A stretch of DNA of 64,000 bases, taken from Buddleja alternifolia (taxonomy: Eukaryota > Streptophyta > Magnoliopsida > Lamiales > Scrophulariaceae). The notes below the pieces were generated by a model that saw nothing but the letters and a program-made list of their open reading frames with translations, made no database searches and was not told where the DNA came from. The position numbers and the translations under genes are program-made. The stretch lies in contig CM033391.1 in the NCBI GenBank assembly GCA_019426215.1, forward strand, positions 12,016,708-12,080,707, written 5' to 3'. Shown here one piece after another: positions 12,701-24,477 of this stretch. Every line of letters begins with the position of its first letter. The first letter of the stretch is position 1.

Positions 12701-13912
12701 TTAAGTAAAATACCTTTTGAGGTTAGATATACCCCATGTTCTTGGTACCTCCTTACCCTCTGCGGTCATTAATTTAAAAGTGCTAGGGCCCACTACCTCT
12801 CTCACTTGGTATGGACCTTCCCACTTGGCCTCCAGCTTTCCAACGGACCAGTGGCATCTTTCCTTCTGAGCACCAAGTCTCCTACCAGGAAGCCTCGGGG
12901 GAGTACTTGACGGTTGTACGCTCGTGCCATCCTTGCCTTATACTTAGCAATTCTAGCAGCGGCTTCATCTCTGACTTCAGTGATGAAATCTAAGCTCTCC
13001 CTGCGACGCTGCTCATTGTGAGCAAGGTCGTATTGGCTTATCCTCAGACTCTTTTCTCTGATTTCCACCGGGGTTATGGCCTCATCTCCAAACACTAAGT
13101 TGAAAGGGGTCTCCCCAGTGCCAACTCTGGGAGTGGTCCAATATGACCTTAGTCCCGCAGGAATTTCGTCTGCCCAACACCCTTTTGCTCCTCCCAGATT
13201 AGTCTTTAGGTATTGCAGTATAGTGCGGTTCGTTACCTCCGTTTGACCATTTGCTTGCGGGTTGCTCACCGAGGTAAAATGTTGTTTAATGTTAAGCTCC
13301 TGGAACCATTTCCTCAACTTCGCCCCTTGGAATTGGGTGCCATTATCTAATACTAAGGATCAGGGGATCCCAAAACCTGTGATGATATTCTTCCATAAGA
13401 ACTTCATTACTTCTTTTTTAGATATTTTGGCTAGCGGTTCGGCCTCCACCCATTTGGTGAAATAGTCGATGGCGACTAAAAGAAACTTTTTCTGACCAGT
13501 GGCTAAAGGGAATGGCCCCACTATATCGAGCCCCCACATATCAAAAGGGCACGCGCTTTCTAGTGGTCGGCTCTCAGAGCCAGGCAGATGGCTTATGTTG
13601 GAGTGCTCTTGGCAGCTTCTGCATTTTAGCACGAAGTCTTGAGTGTCTTTAAGCATCGTGGGCCAAAAGTACCTCTGCCTTAGAGTTTTAGCTGCTAGTG
13701 CCTTGCCCCCCCAAGTGATTACCACAACATCCCTCATGTATCTCGCGCAGTACATAGTTAGCTCTGGCGGGGGTTAGACACTTCAAGTAGGGCTGTGAGA
13801 AACCTCTCTTGTATAGTTCGCCATCTATCATCACAAATCTCGCCGATCTCACTCTAATTCTCCGAGCTTGCTTGGGATTGTCGGGTAGGCTTGCTGTTAT
13901 CAAATAGTCCAC
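12701..13912 (-). pseudogene. Gypsy integrase, broken
   Basis: Integrase inserts the element's cDNA into the genome. The N-terminal zinc-binding part (EIHEGCCGNH, later KCRSCQEH) and the catalytic core (WGLDIVGPF, then LVLDNGTQF, then NPQANGQTEVTNR) are recognisable, so all three acidic residues of the DDE triad remain. Three lesions break the frame. A seven-G run at about 13709-13715 causes a shift just after GNHLGG. A TGA at 13362-13360 fits a CGA to TGA change. A shift near 12835 separates the C-terminal part, which ends with a segment like PRTWGISNLKRYFT and a stop at 12703-12701. No chromodomain is seen. Confidence 0.85.
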
Positions 13913-13942
13913 TATTTCATCTTTCCAGCTGGGTTCCTCTAC

Positions 13943-14460
13943 TTACCCGAATAGCACCTCTAGGCCTCCCTTTTCAACTTCCGATTTCTCGGAGGTGATG
14001 AGGGTCACCTGTCGGTTCTTTATGGAGGCTGTGGAGCTTGCCAGTTTCGCCGGCTGATCAACAGCTTCATTTTCAAACCTCGGGACCTGCCTTAGATCGA
14101 ATTCTTTGAACCGCTCCCTTATTTCTTGAACGGGAGCTAGGTACTGACGTATCCTTTCTTCTTTAGCTTCATACTCTCCGCTTGCTTGGTTGACTACTAG
14201 TTGTGAATCGCTGCATGCGATTATCTTTCTTGCTCCTGCAGCTAGTGCTAGTTTGGCTACAGCTAATAGTGCTTCATACTTAGCTTCGTTGTTCAAGGCT
14301 TTGAATCTGAACCTTACAGCGTACTCCAATTTGTCTATGCTGGTGGAAGACCCATCTACGAACAGTGTCCATGTGGGTAGAGAAAAACAAGCTTCTTTCT
14401 CCGACATCTCGGCTACAAAGTTGGCTAGCACTTGTGCTTTGATGGCTGGTCTTCTTTGAT
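13943..14460 (-). pseudogene. RNase H domain of the Gypsy polyprotein
   Basis: This domain degrades the RNA strand during reverse transcription. Acidic motifs are visible in order: FVDGSST, NNEAKYEALL and SDSQLVVNQ. A C-terminal ENEAVDQPAKLAS aligns with the usual end of the domain. The sequence type resembles the second, archaeal-like RNase H found between RT-RNase H and integrase in Tat-lineage elements. It is separated from the RT segment by stops, so it is part of a decayed polyprotein. Confidence 0.75.
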
Positions 14461-14491
14461 ATTCTATGCCATGCTCGCTGAGTTCTACTGC

Positions 14492-16640
14492 CTATTTGAC
14501 CATTCGTCCCAACACATCGGAACTCGACAATACCCTCTTCAAGGGGTGATTAGTGAGTACCACCACAGGATGCGATTGGAAGTAGGGTCGTAGCTTTCTC
14601 GCAGCAACTACTAGAGCTAGGGCCGACTTCTCGATGAGGGGGTATCTTGGCTCGGCCGCTCGTAGTAGACAACTGATATAATAGATGGGCTTATGATCCC
14701 CATTGTCATCTCGGACCAGCACCGAGCTGACAGCCTCATGGGTCTCTGCTAGGTACAGGTAAAGAGTCTCTCCATCAACGGGTTTAGTGAGAAATGGCGT
14801 GGAGATTAAATATTCTTTTAATTTCTCAAACGCCACCTGACACTGTGCATCCCACTCAAAGGCTTTCGCTTTCCTTATCGCCTTAAAACATGGCAATCCC
14901 TTATCAGCTGACCGCGAGATGAACCTATTGATGGCTGCCGCCCGCCTCATAAGCTCTTGCACTTTCTTCTTGAATCTAGGGGGTGCCAACTCCAGTATGG
15001 CCCTGATTTTTTTTGGATTAGATTCTATTACTCTCTCGCTTATCATGAACCCTAGGAACTTTCCCCCACGTACTCCGAAGGTGCACTTGGCTGGGTTGAG
15101 CTTTAGCTTGTAATGCTTGAGTGCTCCGAAGCATTCCTGTAGGTCTAGCACGTGGTCTGCTTCCCGTTTACTTTTGACTAGCATACCATCTATGTATGCC
15201 CCTATGTTCCTTCCTAATTGTGCTTTGAACATCTTATTGATCAGCTTTTGATAAGTTGTCCTCTCATTCTTCAGCCTGAAGGGCATGGCGTTGTAGCAGA
15301 ATGTCCCCTGGTCAGTAATGAAGCTAGTCTTCTCCTGGTCATCCGATGCCAAAGGAATTTGATTGTATCCTTACCTTGCGTCCAGGAAGGTCAACATCTC
15401 ACATCTGGAAGTAGAATCTATCAAGTCATCTATTCGGGGGAGAGGATAGGAATCCTTGGGGCATGCCTTGTTCAGATCCGTAACACTATACACATCCTCC
15501 ATTTGCCATTGGGTTTCGCCACTAACACTACATTGGCTAGCCACTTCGGGTAGTGCACAGGCCTTGTGTACCCGGCCGCTAGTAGATCCTCAACCTCTTC
15601 CTTAGCAGCCAAACTTCTCTCTCTCCCCATAGTTCTTTTGCGTTGCTTCACAGGATGGGCATCGGGATAAGTATTCAAGTGATGAGTCATGATCCAAGGG
15701 TCAATCCCCTCCATGTCAGCCGTGCTCCAAGAAAACACGTCGGTGTTGTCTTGTAAGAAGCGTGTCAACTCCTCTTCAAAGACGGATCCTAAGGTAGCGC
15801 CGACCTTCGTGGCTTTCCCAGGATGGCCAGGTACTAGTTCAATCATCTTCAGGCTCTTGAGTGCCTCGCCATGGGCTTTTCCGCCTTCTTCCCATGCCTT
15901 AGTTAATCTGCCTTCTGCTTGAGACACCATGTCAATTTCTATTAACTCCGGCCCAATCATAGGTCCGAGATCGCTCCGCTTTCTTTTGAGTGCATTGAAG
16001 CAATATTCCCTCGTCAGTTGCTTGTCCCCCGCGACCTCCCCCGTTTCGCTGGGAGTGGGGAACTTGAGTTTGAGGTAGAAGGTGGAGATAACATCCCGAA
16101 AGAGGTTTAAGCTCGGCCTCCCTAGTATAGCACTATACTCGGAGGGGGCTTTAACTATCAGAAACTTCACCTCTCACGTAATACGTTTAGGGAGTGTGCC
16201 CAAGGACAACGGCAAGGTCACCTCCCTTTGAACGTTGATTGTGTCGCCTGTGAAGGCTACCAGTTGGGTTTTCACTGCTGGAACATTGGCCTCTCCAATG
16301 GACAGCCTATTGAAAGCGTCAGAAAAAATGATATCCGCGGAGCTTCCACTGTCAATTAGGATTTTGCACACCCAGGAATCTGCTATAGTGGCAGAGATCA
16401 CTAAAGCTTCATTCCAGGAGGGGATCCGATGTTCCAGATCTCGAGCTCTGAATGAGATGCTCGGTGTCTCAAATCCTTCCTGAGCGACGCATCCTTTGCT
16501 TTTGCCGGCACTCGGCGATGGCAGCTCACACGAGATCTCATACGCCCCCATGGTGAGGGGTGGGATCTCAGTTGGCGACATCGGAGGTGCTGTCCTTCCA
16601 CGCGCCCTAGCTACCTGCAGCAAACTGCCGCCATTTTTTT
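14492..16640 (-). pseudogene. Gypsy protease and reverse transcriptase, broken
   Basis: An aspartic protease motif (ILIDSGSSADIIF, near 16350) is followed by the RT N-terminal part (PKWLANVVLVAKPNGKWRM). A frameshift follows at about 15480. The RT palm and connection then run from 15352 to 14492. The frame is also interrupted by a TAA at 15373-15371. The palm active site reads YIDG where YVDD or YIDD is expected (codon at 15187-15185), so one catalytic Asp is lost. RT would copy element RNA into DNA; this copy cannot. Only about 150-250 bp separate the PBS from the protease, so gag has been deleted. Confidence 0.88.
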
Positions 16641-16682
16641 TATTACTACCCTTAGTCTGCATACTCAATGGTTGGAACGCGG

Positions 16683-16700
16683 TTTCCACAGACGGCGCCA
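16683..16700 (-). other. Primer-binding site of the Tat-like element
   Basis: On the minus strand TGGCGCCGTCTGTGGAAA starts 3 nt inside the 5' LTR. The first nine bases match the complement of the tRNA-Asp 3' end as I remember it. This PBS form is common in plant Gypsy elements. Confidence 0.7.
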
Positions 16701-16703
16701 ATC

Positions 16704-17202
16704 TGATGATGGTAAAAATCGTCAGAGTATGAATGCCACGTGATCGACCATGTGGGGTGAAGGAACCGCTCCAAAGCACGATAAATTAGGTGGGGGTTGG
16801 TGGATTATAGACTGCACTCGACTATGGCGAGCTGCCTACGTACCCGGATTGCTGAGATCAACTCTATTCGTAGTTCGATGATGGGGTTACTCTCTATTGT
16901 CAGTGTGTTTTTTACTGGGGGGAGTAGATAATGCTTTACCTCCAGCTCCTTTGGGGTATTTATAAGGAGCTGATTATGGGCCATGGGCTCTTGGGCCCTA
17001 CCTTATCATAAGCCCAATAGACTTGGTTTAATTTTTACATTTATTAAGCTAGAGGAAAAACTTTATTGCTTACTGGGCTTCCAGCCCTTCTCGAGCTGGG
17101 CCAGCCCTTCTATCGCGGGCCCTAACCTGTGGCGGGCGTCGCGACCCTACTCGGGGGCGAATGAAATACTAGAAAACTCTTAGACATTTTTGGCCCGCAT
17201 CA
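16704..17202 (-). repeat. 5' LTR of the Tat-like element
   Basis: This 499-bp repeat is paired with 4471-4948. It carries an extra 21-bp tandem duplication near 17090-17110. A minus-strand TATAAATA (16964-16957) is the likely promoter box. Confidence 0.92.
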
Positions 17203-17278
17203 ATTTTCAAGAACGAAACTTCTTTCTTACTTCGTTCTTTATCTTTAAATTTTTTCCTGCTAATTAGCAAGTCAAGAA

Positions 17279-17512
17279 TAACCTTATATATGGTAATTGA
17301 TATTCTAAAATATATATAGTTTGTCCACACAAACTTTCTTTTTTCTTCTTCTTTTTTTTAACCTTATATATGGTAATTGATATTCTAAAATATATATAGT
17401 TTGTCCATACAAACTACAAACTTTCTTTATTCTTCTTTTTTTCTTAACCTTATATATAGTAATTGATATTATAAAATATATATAGTTTGTCCATATAAAC
17501 ATTCTTTTTTCT
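17279..17512. repeat. Three-copy tandem repeat, unit about 80-85 bp
   Basis: Three units start with AACCTTATATATGGTAATTG or close variants near 17279, 17360 and 17446. Each ends in a pyrimidine-rich TTTCTTTTTTCTTC stretch. The flanking parts of 17208-17867 hold no recognisable gene. Confidence 0.85.
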
Positions 17513-17993
17513 TTTTTGGTGCAAGTTCAGGCGTCCCCTCTAGGTTGTAAGCAAAAGTGTTATTGTTCCCGGCATTTCGACTTGTGCGGGGTTGTCTATC
17601 TTTATAAGTAAGTTACCGAAGAAAAAAAAACATGACAAAAGGTTGTCATGCAAGTGCAACTCGTCGTGTAAGATATGGCTATTAATATAAGCGTATAAGT
17701 TATAACTGATTTTACTCTTTTAATAGTAGTTAAAAAAATGAAGTTGAATTTAACGGAGGTAGAGATGAAACAACTAAGGCTGCTGATAGTGCCATAGCAA
17801 TTTCCCTCTTGCCAGATCAAATATTTTAAATGGGTTATATCAGAATATCAAATATTTGAGATCCCATTTAAAATATTGGAAAATTGGAGAAAAATCCCCA
17901 ATCATTATTGAAATTTAGTGATCAATCCCCCCTCATGATTCCAAAGCTTCAACTCCCTAATTTGACCAAAAACTTTATTCTAACTCCTAATGG

Positions 17994-18410
17994 ATGTCAA
18001 AAGACAAAAATCACCCCACTAACATAACATATTACATTATGCCATTTTCTTTTCTTTTCTACTTTCCTTATCTATTTTCTATTTCTATTTTTTTATTATT
18101 CTTTTTATTTTCCATTTCCTCTCATCCCACACCCACTCAGCCACCCACCTCTACCCCAACTGCCGCCACAGCCACCGCCACCGCCGGTGAACGGCGACCT
18201 ATGATCGGCCAACCACCGGCGATGACCGGCGAACCACTGGCGGCAGTGAACCAATTCCGACTACTATTGGTTATGACGGCGACACCTCTGGCGACCACCA
18301 CCAACGTCGGCTACACCTCCAGCAACCACAATCGTTGCCAGCGATACCTCCGACGACGACCACTACCCTTTTTGGCACCACCTTCTATCCTCAACATCAA
18401 GTATGATTAA
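17994..18410 (+). other. GC-rich open frame near the left TIR
   Basis: A 138-residue frame spans the inner TIR and a GC-rich stretch (about 18120-18400) rich in CCACCG and CGGCGA triplets. Its translation is rich in Thr, Ala and Pro and matches nothing I recognise. Mutator-like elements often capture host gene pieces, and this could be one. Nothing shows that it is translated. Confidence 0.3.
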
Positions 18411-18535
18411 AGCTAACAAGAAGTATGATTACATTTATGAAGAAGTATGGTTAAAGTATACTTGGCGTATGAATACACTAGAGATGAAGTATAAATAAAG
18501 AGAACATGAAGTATGATTGTAGTAAACTATTAACA

Positions 18536-20300
18536 AATTTAAGCTTAAGTTTGAACCCAAATCTGTTTTATACTAGAATGTTTTTGATAATGTGTGATAT
18601 ATTTCTGGAATGCCCTGTGTGTCTACTTTGAAAGAAAAAAAGTGGTTTATGATTCCGAGCATTGTACAATACGTTATGGACTTTCTCGTGAAGTTGCGCA
18701 AAACTGTCAATAAATTTAAGCTCACATTTGAAGCCAAATCTGTTTTATACTAGAACGTTTTTGATAATGTGTGATATATTTCTGGAAAGACCTATGTGTC
18801 TACTAATAAAAAAATGGTTTATGATTTCGAGCATTGTACAATGCGTTATGGACATTCTCGTGAAATCGCGCAAAACTGTCAATACATTTAAGCTTATGTT
18901 TGAAGCTAAATCTGTTTTATATTAGAATGTTTTTGATAATGTGTGATATATTTCTGGAAATTCCTATGTGTCTTCTATGAAATAAAAAAAATGGTTAATG
19001 ATTCTAAGCATTGTACAATATGTTATGGACATTCTCGTGAAGTCACGCAAAATTGTCAATAAATTTAAGCTTACATTTGAAGCCAAATCTATTTTATACT
19101 AGACCTTTTTTGATAATGTGTAATACATTTCCAGAAATAACTAAGTGTCTACTATGAAACAAAAAAAATGGTTTATGATTCTGAGTATTGTACAATATGT
19201 TATGGACTTTCTCGTGAAGTCGCGCAGAAATGTTAATAAATTTAAGGTTACGTTTAAAGCCAAATCTGTTTTATACTAGAACGTTTTTGATAATGTGTAA
19301 TACATTTCTGGAAAGAAATATGTGTCTACTGTGAAATAAAAAAAATGGTTTATGATTTCGACCATTGTACAATGCGTTATGGAAGTTCTCGTGAAATCGC
19401 GCAAAACTGTCAATACATTTAAGCTTATGTTTGAAGCCAAATCTGTTTTATATTAGAATGTTTTTGATAATGTGTGGTCTATTTCTGGAAATACCTATGT
19501 GTCTTCTATGAAATAAAAAAATGATTTATGATTCCGAGCATTGTACAATACGTTATGGGCTTTCCCGTGAAGCCACGGAAAACTGTCAATAAATTTTAGC
19601 TTACATTTGATGCTAAATCTGTTTTATAATAGACCCTTTTTGATAATGTGTGATACTTTTATAGAAATACCTAAGTGTCTACTATGAAAGAAAAAAAATG
19701 GTTTATGATTCTGAGTATTGTACAATACGTTATGGACTTTCTCGTGAAGTCGCGCAAAACTGTTAATAAATTTAAGGTTATGTTTGAAGCCAAATATGTT
19801 TTATACTAGAACGTTTTTGATAATGTGTGTACATTTCTGGAAAGACCTATGTGTCTACTATGAAATAAAAAAAATGGTTTATGATTTCGAGCATTGTACA
19901 ATGCGTTATGGACGTTCTCGTGAAATCGCGCAAAATTGTCAATACATTTAAGCTTATGTTTGAAGCCAAATCTGTTTTATATTAAAATGATTTTGATAAT
20001 GTGTGATACATTTCTCGAAATCCCTATGTATCTTATATGAAAGAAAAGAAATGGTTTATGATTCTGAGCATTGTACAATATGTCATGGACTTTCTCGTGA
20101 AGTCGCGCAAAACTGTTAATAAATTTAATGTTACGTTTGAAGTCAAATCTGTTTTATACTAGAACGTTTTTGATAATGTGTGACACATTTCTGGAAAGAC
20201 CTATGTGTCTAATATGAAATAAAAAAAATGGTTTATGATTTCGAGCATTGTACAATGCGTTATAGACGTTCTCGTAAAATCGCGCAAAACTGTCAATAAA
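18536..20300 (+). repeat. Satellite array, ten ~176-bp monomers
   Basis: A landmark (TTTTTGATAATGTGT or variant) recurs with its G at 18596, 18763, 18935, 19112, 19289, 19466, 19642, 19819, 19995 and 20172. After the first two shorter steps the spacing is 176-177 bp. A second conserved block reads CTCGTGAARTCGCGCAAAAC. Monomers fall into types that recur in order, giving a repeat of about 528 bp over most of the array. The monomer length is in the range of plant centromeric satellites, but I do not recognise this family. Confidence 0.9.
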
Positions 20301-21190
20301 TTATGACCACGTACGTCATTAGACAATGTACATACGTCGTTATGCTAAAAACTTACGTTGTTCCTTCACAACTAATACGTCATCTTCAATGTTGACATAC
20401 GTCCTTTATATTTATTAGATACATCCTTTCAGTTGTTACAATATAACATTTCATATGTAATAGTACTTCGGTTTGTTTGAAATGTATAATTTATATGTAC
20501 TAATACGTCAACTTTGTTGACCACATACGTCATTTTGCTAAAAACGTACGTCGTTCATTTACAGCTAATACATCATCTTCAATGTTGACATACGTCTTTT
20601 ATATTTATTAAATACATCCTTTCAGTTGTTATAATACAATATTTCATATGTAATAGTACATCGGTTTGCTGTTGAAATACATCATTTGAAATGTATAATT
20701 TATATATATATTAATACGTCAACTTTGTTGACCACGTACGTCATTAGACAATGTACATACGTCGTTATGCTAAAAACGTACGTCGTTCCTTCACAACTAA
20801 TACGTCATCTTCAATGTTGACATACGACAATTGATATGTAAGAATACGTCAATTTATATGCGACCATGCGTCAATTGATATGTAAGAATACGTCAATTTA
20901 TATTTAGTCATACATCAATTAATATGTAAGAATACGTCAATTTATATGCAGCCACACATCAATTGATATGTAAGAATACATCAATTTATATGCAACCATA
21001 CAACAATTTATATGCAACCATATGTCAATTGATATGTAAGAATACGTCAAATTATATGTAATCATATGTCATTTGATATGTAATAATAAGTCAATTTTAT
21101 GTAATAATACGACATTGCAACGTCGTAATACGTAATTGTATATTCATCATATTAGTCGTAACAATATATTTTGTGACGATACGTCATATT
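20301..21190. repeat. Array of ATACGTCAATT-type short repeats (left arm)
   Basis: Dozens of copies of a short motif around TACGTC or ATACGTCAATT occur with irregular spacing of about 20-45 bp, often followed by TATATG. One longer block (about 20305-20400) recurs near 20515 and 20730. The motif is the reverse complement of the one in the right arm (21835-25455). Confidence 0.85.
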
Positions 21191-21636
21191 ATTGGTAAAG
21201 ATACGTCATAAATGAACAGTATTAAATATTTATACTCAAGTGTATAAATATCTCAAAATTGTAAATTCTTACACATAAAGTCAAGTGATAACTAGTAGTA
21301 GTGTAGATATACATAGTGTTTGGTATATCTATTTAATGCCTATTTTGCTCCAAATATGTTGTTAAATGCATGTTCATGACATTATAAATAATAATTATTA
21401 AATATATAACATGCCTAAGTATAATCATGTGTATACGTATCTCAAAACTACAAACTCACACGAAAAGTCAAGTGATCACTACTAGTAGTATATGTGAACA
21501 TTGAGTTTTGGAAACAAAAAATAATACTAATTAGTGAAAAAATGTACATTAAATTATATTAAATGCATAATTTTCTTACATATTTGTGAACATTGAATTT
21601 CGAAACATTTAATTTTAGGGTATGTGATGTCATAGT
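21191..21636. repeat. AT-rich spacer with a diverged duplication
   Basis: Two related blocks, about 21232-21330 and 21415-21505, share CTCAAAA, a TACAAACTC-like stretch, AAGTCAAGTGAT and ACTAGTAGTA in the same order. No coding sequence is seen. Confidence 0.55.
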
Positions 21637-21804
21637 GTTTAGGATTTAGGGTTTAGGGGTTAGGATTTAGGGTTTAGGGGTTAGGGTTTAAGGTTTAGGG
21701 GTTAGGGTTTAAGGTTTTGGGGTTAGGGTTTAAGGTTTTGGGTTTAGAGTTTAGGGTAGGTTTAGGGGTTAGGGTTTAAGGTTTTGGGTTTAGAGTTTAG
21801 GGTA
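21637..21804 (+). repeat. Degenerate telomere-like repeat block
   Basis: About 168 bp is composed of TTTAGGG, TTTAGGGG, TTAGGG and TTTAAGG variants in one orientation. TTTAGGG is the usual plant telomere repeat. The block lies between the two oppositely oriented TACGTC arrays. Confidence 0.85.
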
Positions 21805-21834
21805 AGTATTATTACATATGAAATGATGTATTAT

Positions 21835-22373
21835 TAAAACTAAAATGATGTATTAATAAATATAAGGCCGTACGTTAACATTTAAGATGATGTATTATTA
21901 ATAAAATGACTTACGTGTATATTCTATCGACGTATGTTTATAGTCTAATGACGTACGTATGTAATCTAATGACGTACATACGTATGTATAGTCTAATGGT
22001 GGTCCTTGTGGATCGATTAATGGAATTGGTCATTTTAAGGAATTTTTAGGCGGTCCTTGTCGACGTATTAATACATAATATTGACGTATGAATGCAAGTC
22101 AATTGATGTATTATTTTCTGAAATCGACGTATGATTGTCTATCAATTGACGTATGAATGCTAATCAATTGATGTATTATTGTCTATCAATCGACGTATAG
22201 GTACACTTAATATGACGTATTAATACATAATATTGACGTATTAATGAAAGTGAATTGAGGTATTATTTTCTGGAAATCGACGTATGATTGTCTATCATTA
22301 ACATAATAATACATTTAATATGACGCATTAGAACATTTCAATTGACGTATGAATTTTAATCAATTGACGTATT
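21835..22373. repeat. Array of GACGTAT-type short repeats (right arm, first part)
   Basis: Repeated motifs such as AATTGACGTATGAATGC and TCAATTGACGTATTATT occur in the inverse orientation to the left arm. The array is split by the solo LTR and resumes at 24478. Confidence 0.85.
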
Positions 22374-24472
22374 TGTTAGAGTTTATGCCCGGCGCACCAA
22401 TTTTGGGCGCCATTCTATGTAATAATAACTCTAGCTAAACGATCTTTTTCATATAAATAAAGTTAATCTTGTGGCATTCTTTATTCGTTTATATAGCTTG
22501 GTCTTAATTTAGAATAAAGTCCCTAAGGGCCACACATAGCTATGGGACATCATTGCGCATCAGAAATGGCAATGATGGAATATGTCTCCAAGGCTGTGAT
22601 CCTTAAACATATGTTCCAAGTCGTGAATGGGCTCGTCGAGATGAAGGGATATCGATGAGACCCAAAAGACTTGCTTATATGATGCATACTCTTGATAGAG
22701 TGTATCTCGTTCCATAGATATTGGCACGGTGAAAGCCTATGCATATATGAGGGTTCCTATTGTGGGAATAGGTATACTGAACAACTCCATGGAAGTTCCA
22801 TTAAATGGAATCCCAGTCGAATCTGGAACTTCCAGTGGTCTTGTAGTATAAGAGTAATCCTTAGAACCTGAGGTTCTATTTGATGTCTTATACACAATCG
22901 AACACGTCGTGATTTGTTACATGATTACTTAGATGATCACAAATGGGCAAAATCAGACATGGGCTGATTGTGTATGAAGGCACGTGAGAATCAAGATGGG
23001 ATCTATCTCTGACATTAGTCTTGTCAGTGAATCTCCTATGTTTACATAGTGAATCGACTTTAGGAATCTTCGGCCGAAGTATGATATCTAAAGAGGCATA
23101 GGGTTTCCTCATTTAGATAGTCGACAGTCGATCTCACCGTATTTGGGAAACATAGTTATTGAATTAATAGAGTTTTGACCTTAGCCACTGCTCTAGATTC
23201 AATCGGGAGATTAGATGGAGGGATCTTACTTATACAAGGATCAAGATCACGAAAGACATATCTTTGTCTTAATCTTTATCTAGGTCTTCGTGGCCCGTTG
23301 CTAGACAGTAACCTCGATTTGTAAGTGCCGAGAATTAATGAGGTGATTAATTCGAGGCTTGATTGACTCAAAGGAATGATTTAATCTAGTACTTTCTATT
23401 TTAGGAAAGTACACTAGCACTTTGGGAAAGTGTACTTACTACTAGATAGTAGACGAGCCTAAAGGGTCACACACTTAACTCGTGAGAGTCACTGCTTAAA
23501 TGATGTGATTAATCAATTTGAGGAAATTGAGGAAATTAGGAAAGTCTAGTCCTTTCCTAATATAGAATATGAATTAATTGAGGCGATTCAATTAATTCGA
23601 CTATTTTAATTAATCTTGTAGAATTAATTAAATTAATGGACCTAGTAGAGTCCAAGTATTTAATTTAGTTGGGCTTGACCCAAGTTAAATAAATAAGCCA
23701 ATTGGAATAAGTTAATATAATTAAACGGATTTTAATTATAAGGGAATATTTAATTGATGGGTTTAGCCCATAATTAAATATGGAGTCAAGAATTAATTCT
23801 TGGACTTCAATAAAAGAAGGTTGCCGAATTTTAGCCCAAAAGGATGAGGGATTCGAACTCTTGATGAAGAAGAAAAGAGTTTTCTTCTTCTCCAAGTCTT
23901 GCAATTGGATTAGGACTCTAGGACTCCTATTCTATATATATGTGATTGCAAGACTAAAAACCCTAAGCTTCTAAGAGTGCAAAATTCGAACTTCACAACT
24001 GGAAAAGATAAGAGAATTTTTCTTGTCATCCTCAAGCAAAAATCGGCCCTTCCCTTGTTCCAATACGACATCGTTTTGTTCATGTGTTGAACTTAACGAT
24101 TCACATAGTCCATCCCTTCACATAATCAAGCCTAGGTTTTAGACTTAGATCTATTTCGTTGGCTAGCACCAATAACGAAGTAGGTGGTGACTTGAACGAG
24201 GTGTGGATACATCTTAGAGGTGCGGCGTTTGGAGCACTTATACTGGAGATACAATTGACGGGCAATTTCCTCCAAGGAATCGTGTGGAATTGCACCACAA
24301 TGTTGAAAAGATCAAATTGGTTGCTGTGAGAATTTAATCGAAAGGTAAAAATTCTTGCAACCTTCTTTATAGCGTAATCGACCACACCATTATTCCTGTT
24401 TCGGGTGGTCGTACGTTTAAATTTTAAATTCCGCTGCCACGAGCCACCCGGGGAATAGAACCCAACCCAACA
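22374..24472. mobile_element. Solo LTR, Copia-type, about 2.1 kb
   Basis: The block begins TGTTAGAGTTTATGCCC, ends ACCCAACCCAACA and is flanked by a perfect 5-bp TSD, GTATT (22369-22373 and 24473-24477). The repeat array continues on both sides. No internal region, PBS or PPT is present, so this is the product of recombination between two LTRs. Its start and the late ATTCCGCTGC motif resemble the Copia LTRs further right in the window. Confidence 0.88.
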
Positions 24473-24477
24473 GTATT

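Larger units (their letters stand above)
4471..17202 (-). mobile_element. Ty3/Gypsy LTR retrotransposon, Tat-like, decayed
   Basis: The element is bounded by two LTRs starting TGATG and ending CATCA and by a perfect 5-bp TSD, ATTTT (4466-4470 and 17203-17207). It is transcribed on the minus strand: 5' LTR 16704-17202, PBS, protease, reverse transcriptase, RNase H, integrase, an antisense extra ORF, PPT, and 3' LTR 4471-4948. The order and the antisense ORF fit the Tat lineage. Gag is missing and pol has several stops, frameshifts and active-site losses, so it cannot move on its own. A gag-only element is nested at 8060-12620. The two LTRs differ visibly, including a 21-bp insertion, so it is older than its guest. 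Confidence 0.9.

Noticed and set aside
17994..18410. A real protein-coding gene near the left TIR
   Set aside because: The first third lies in the TIR and the remainder is low-complexity translation of CCACCG-type triplets. Listed only as a GC-rich open frame.
18836..18885. CENP-B box in the satellite (CTCGTGAAATCGCGC block)
   Set aside because: The block shares only scattered bases with the CENP-B box consensus and lacks its core.
18536..20300. A CRISPR-like array because of regular repeats
   Set aside because: The units are adjacent 176-bp monomers without unique spacers, and the context is plant nuclear DNA. This is satellite DNA.
24101..24385. Minus-strand 94-residue frame as a gene
   Set aside because: It lies wholly within the solo LTR and has no recognisable motif.
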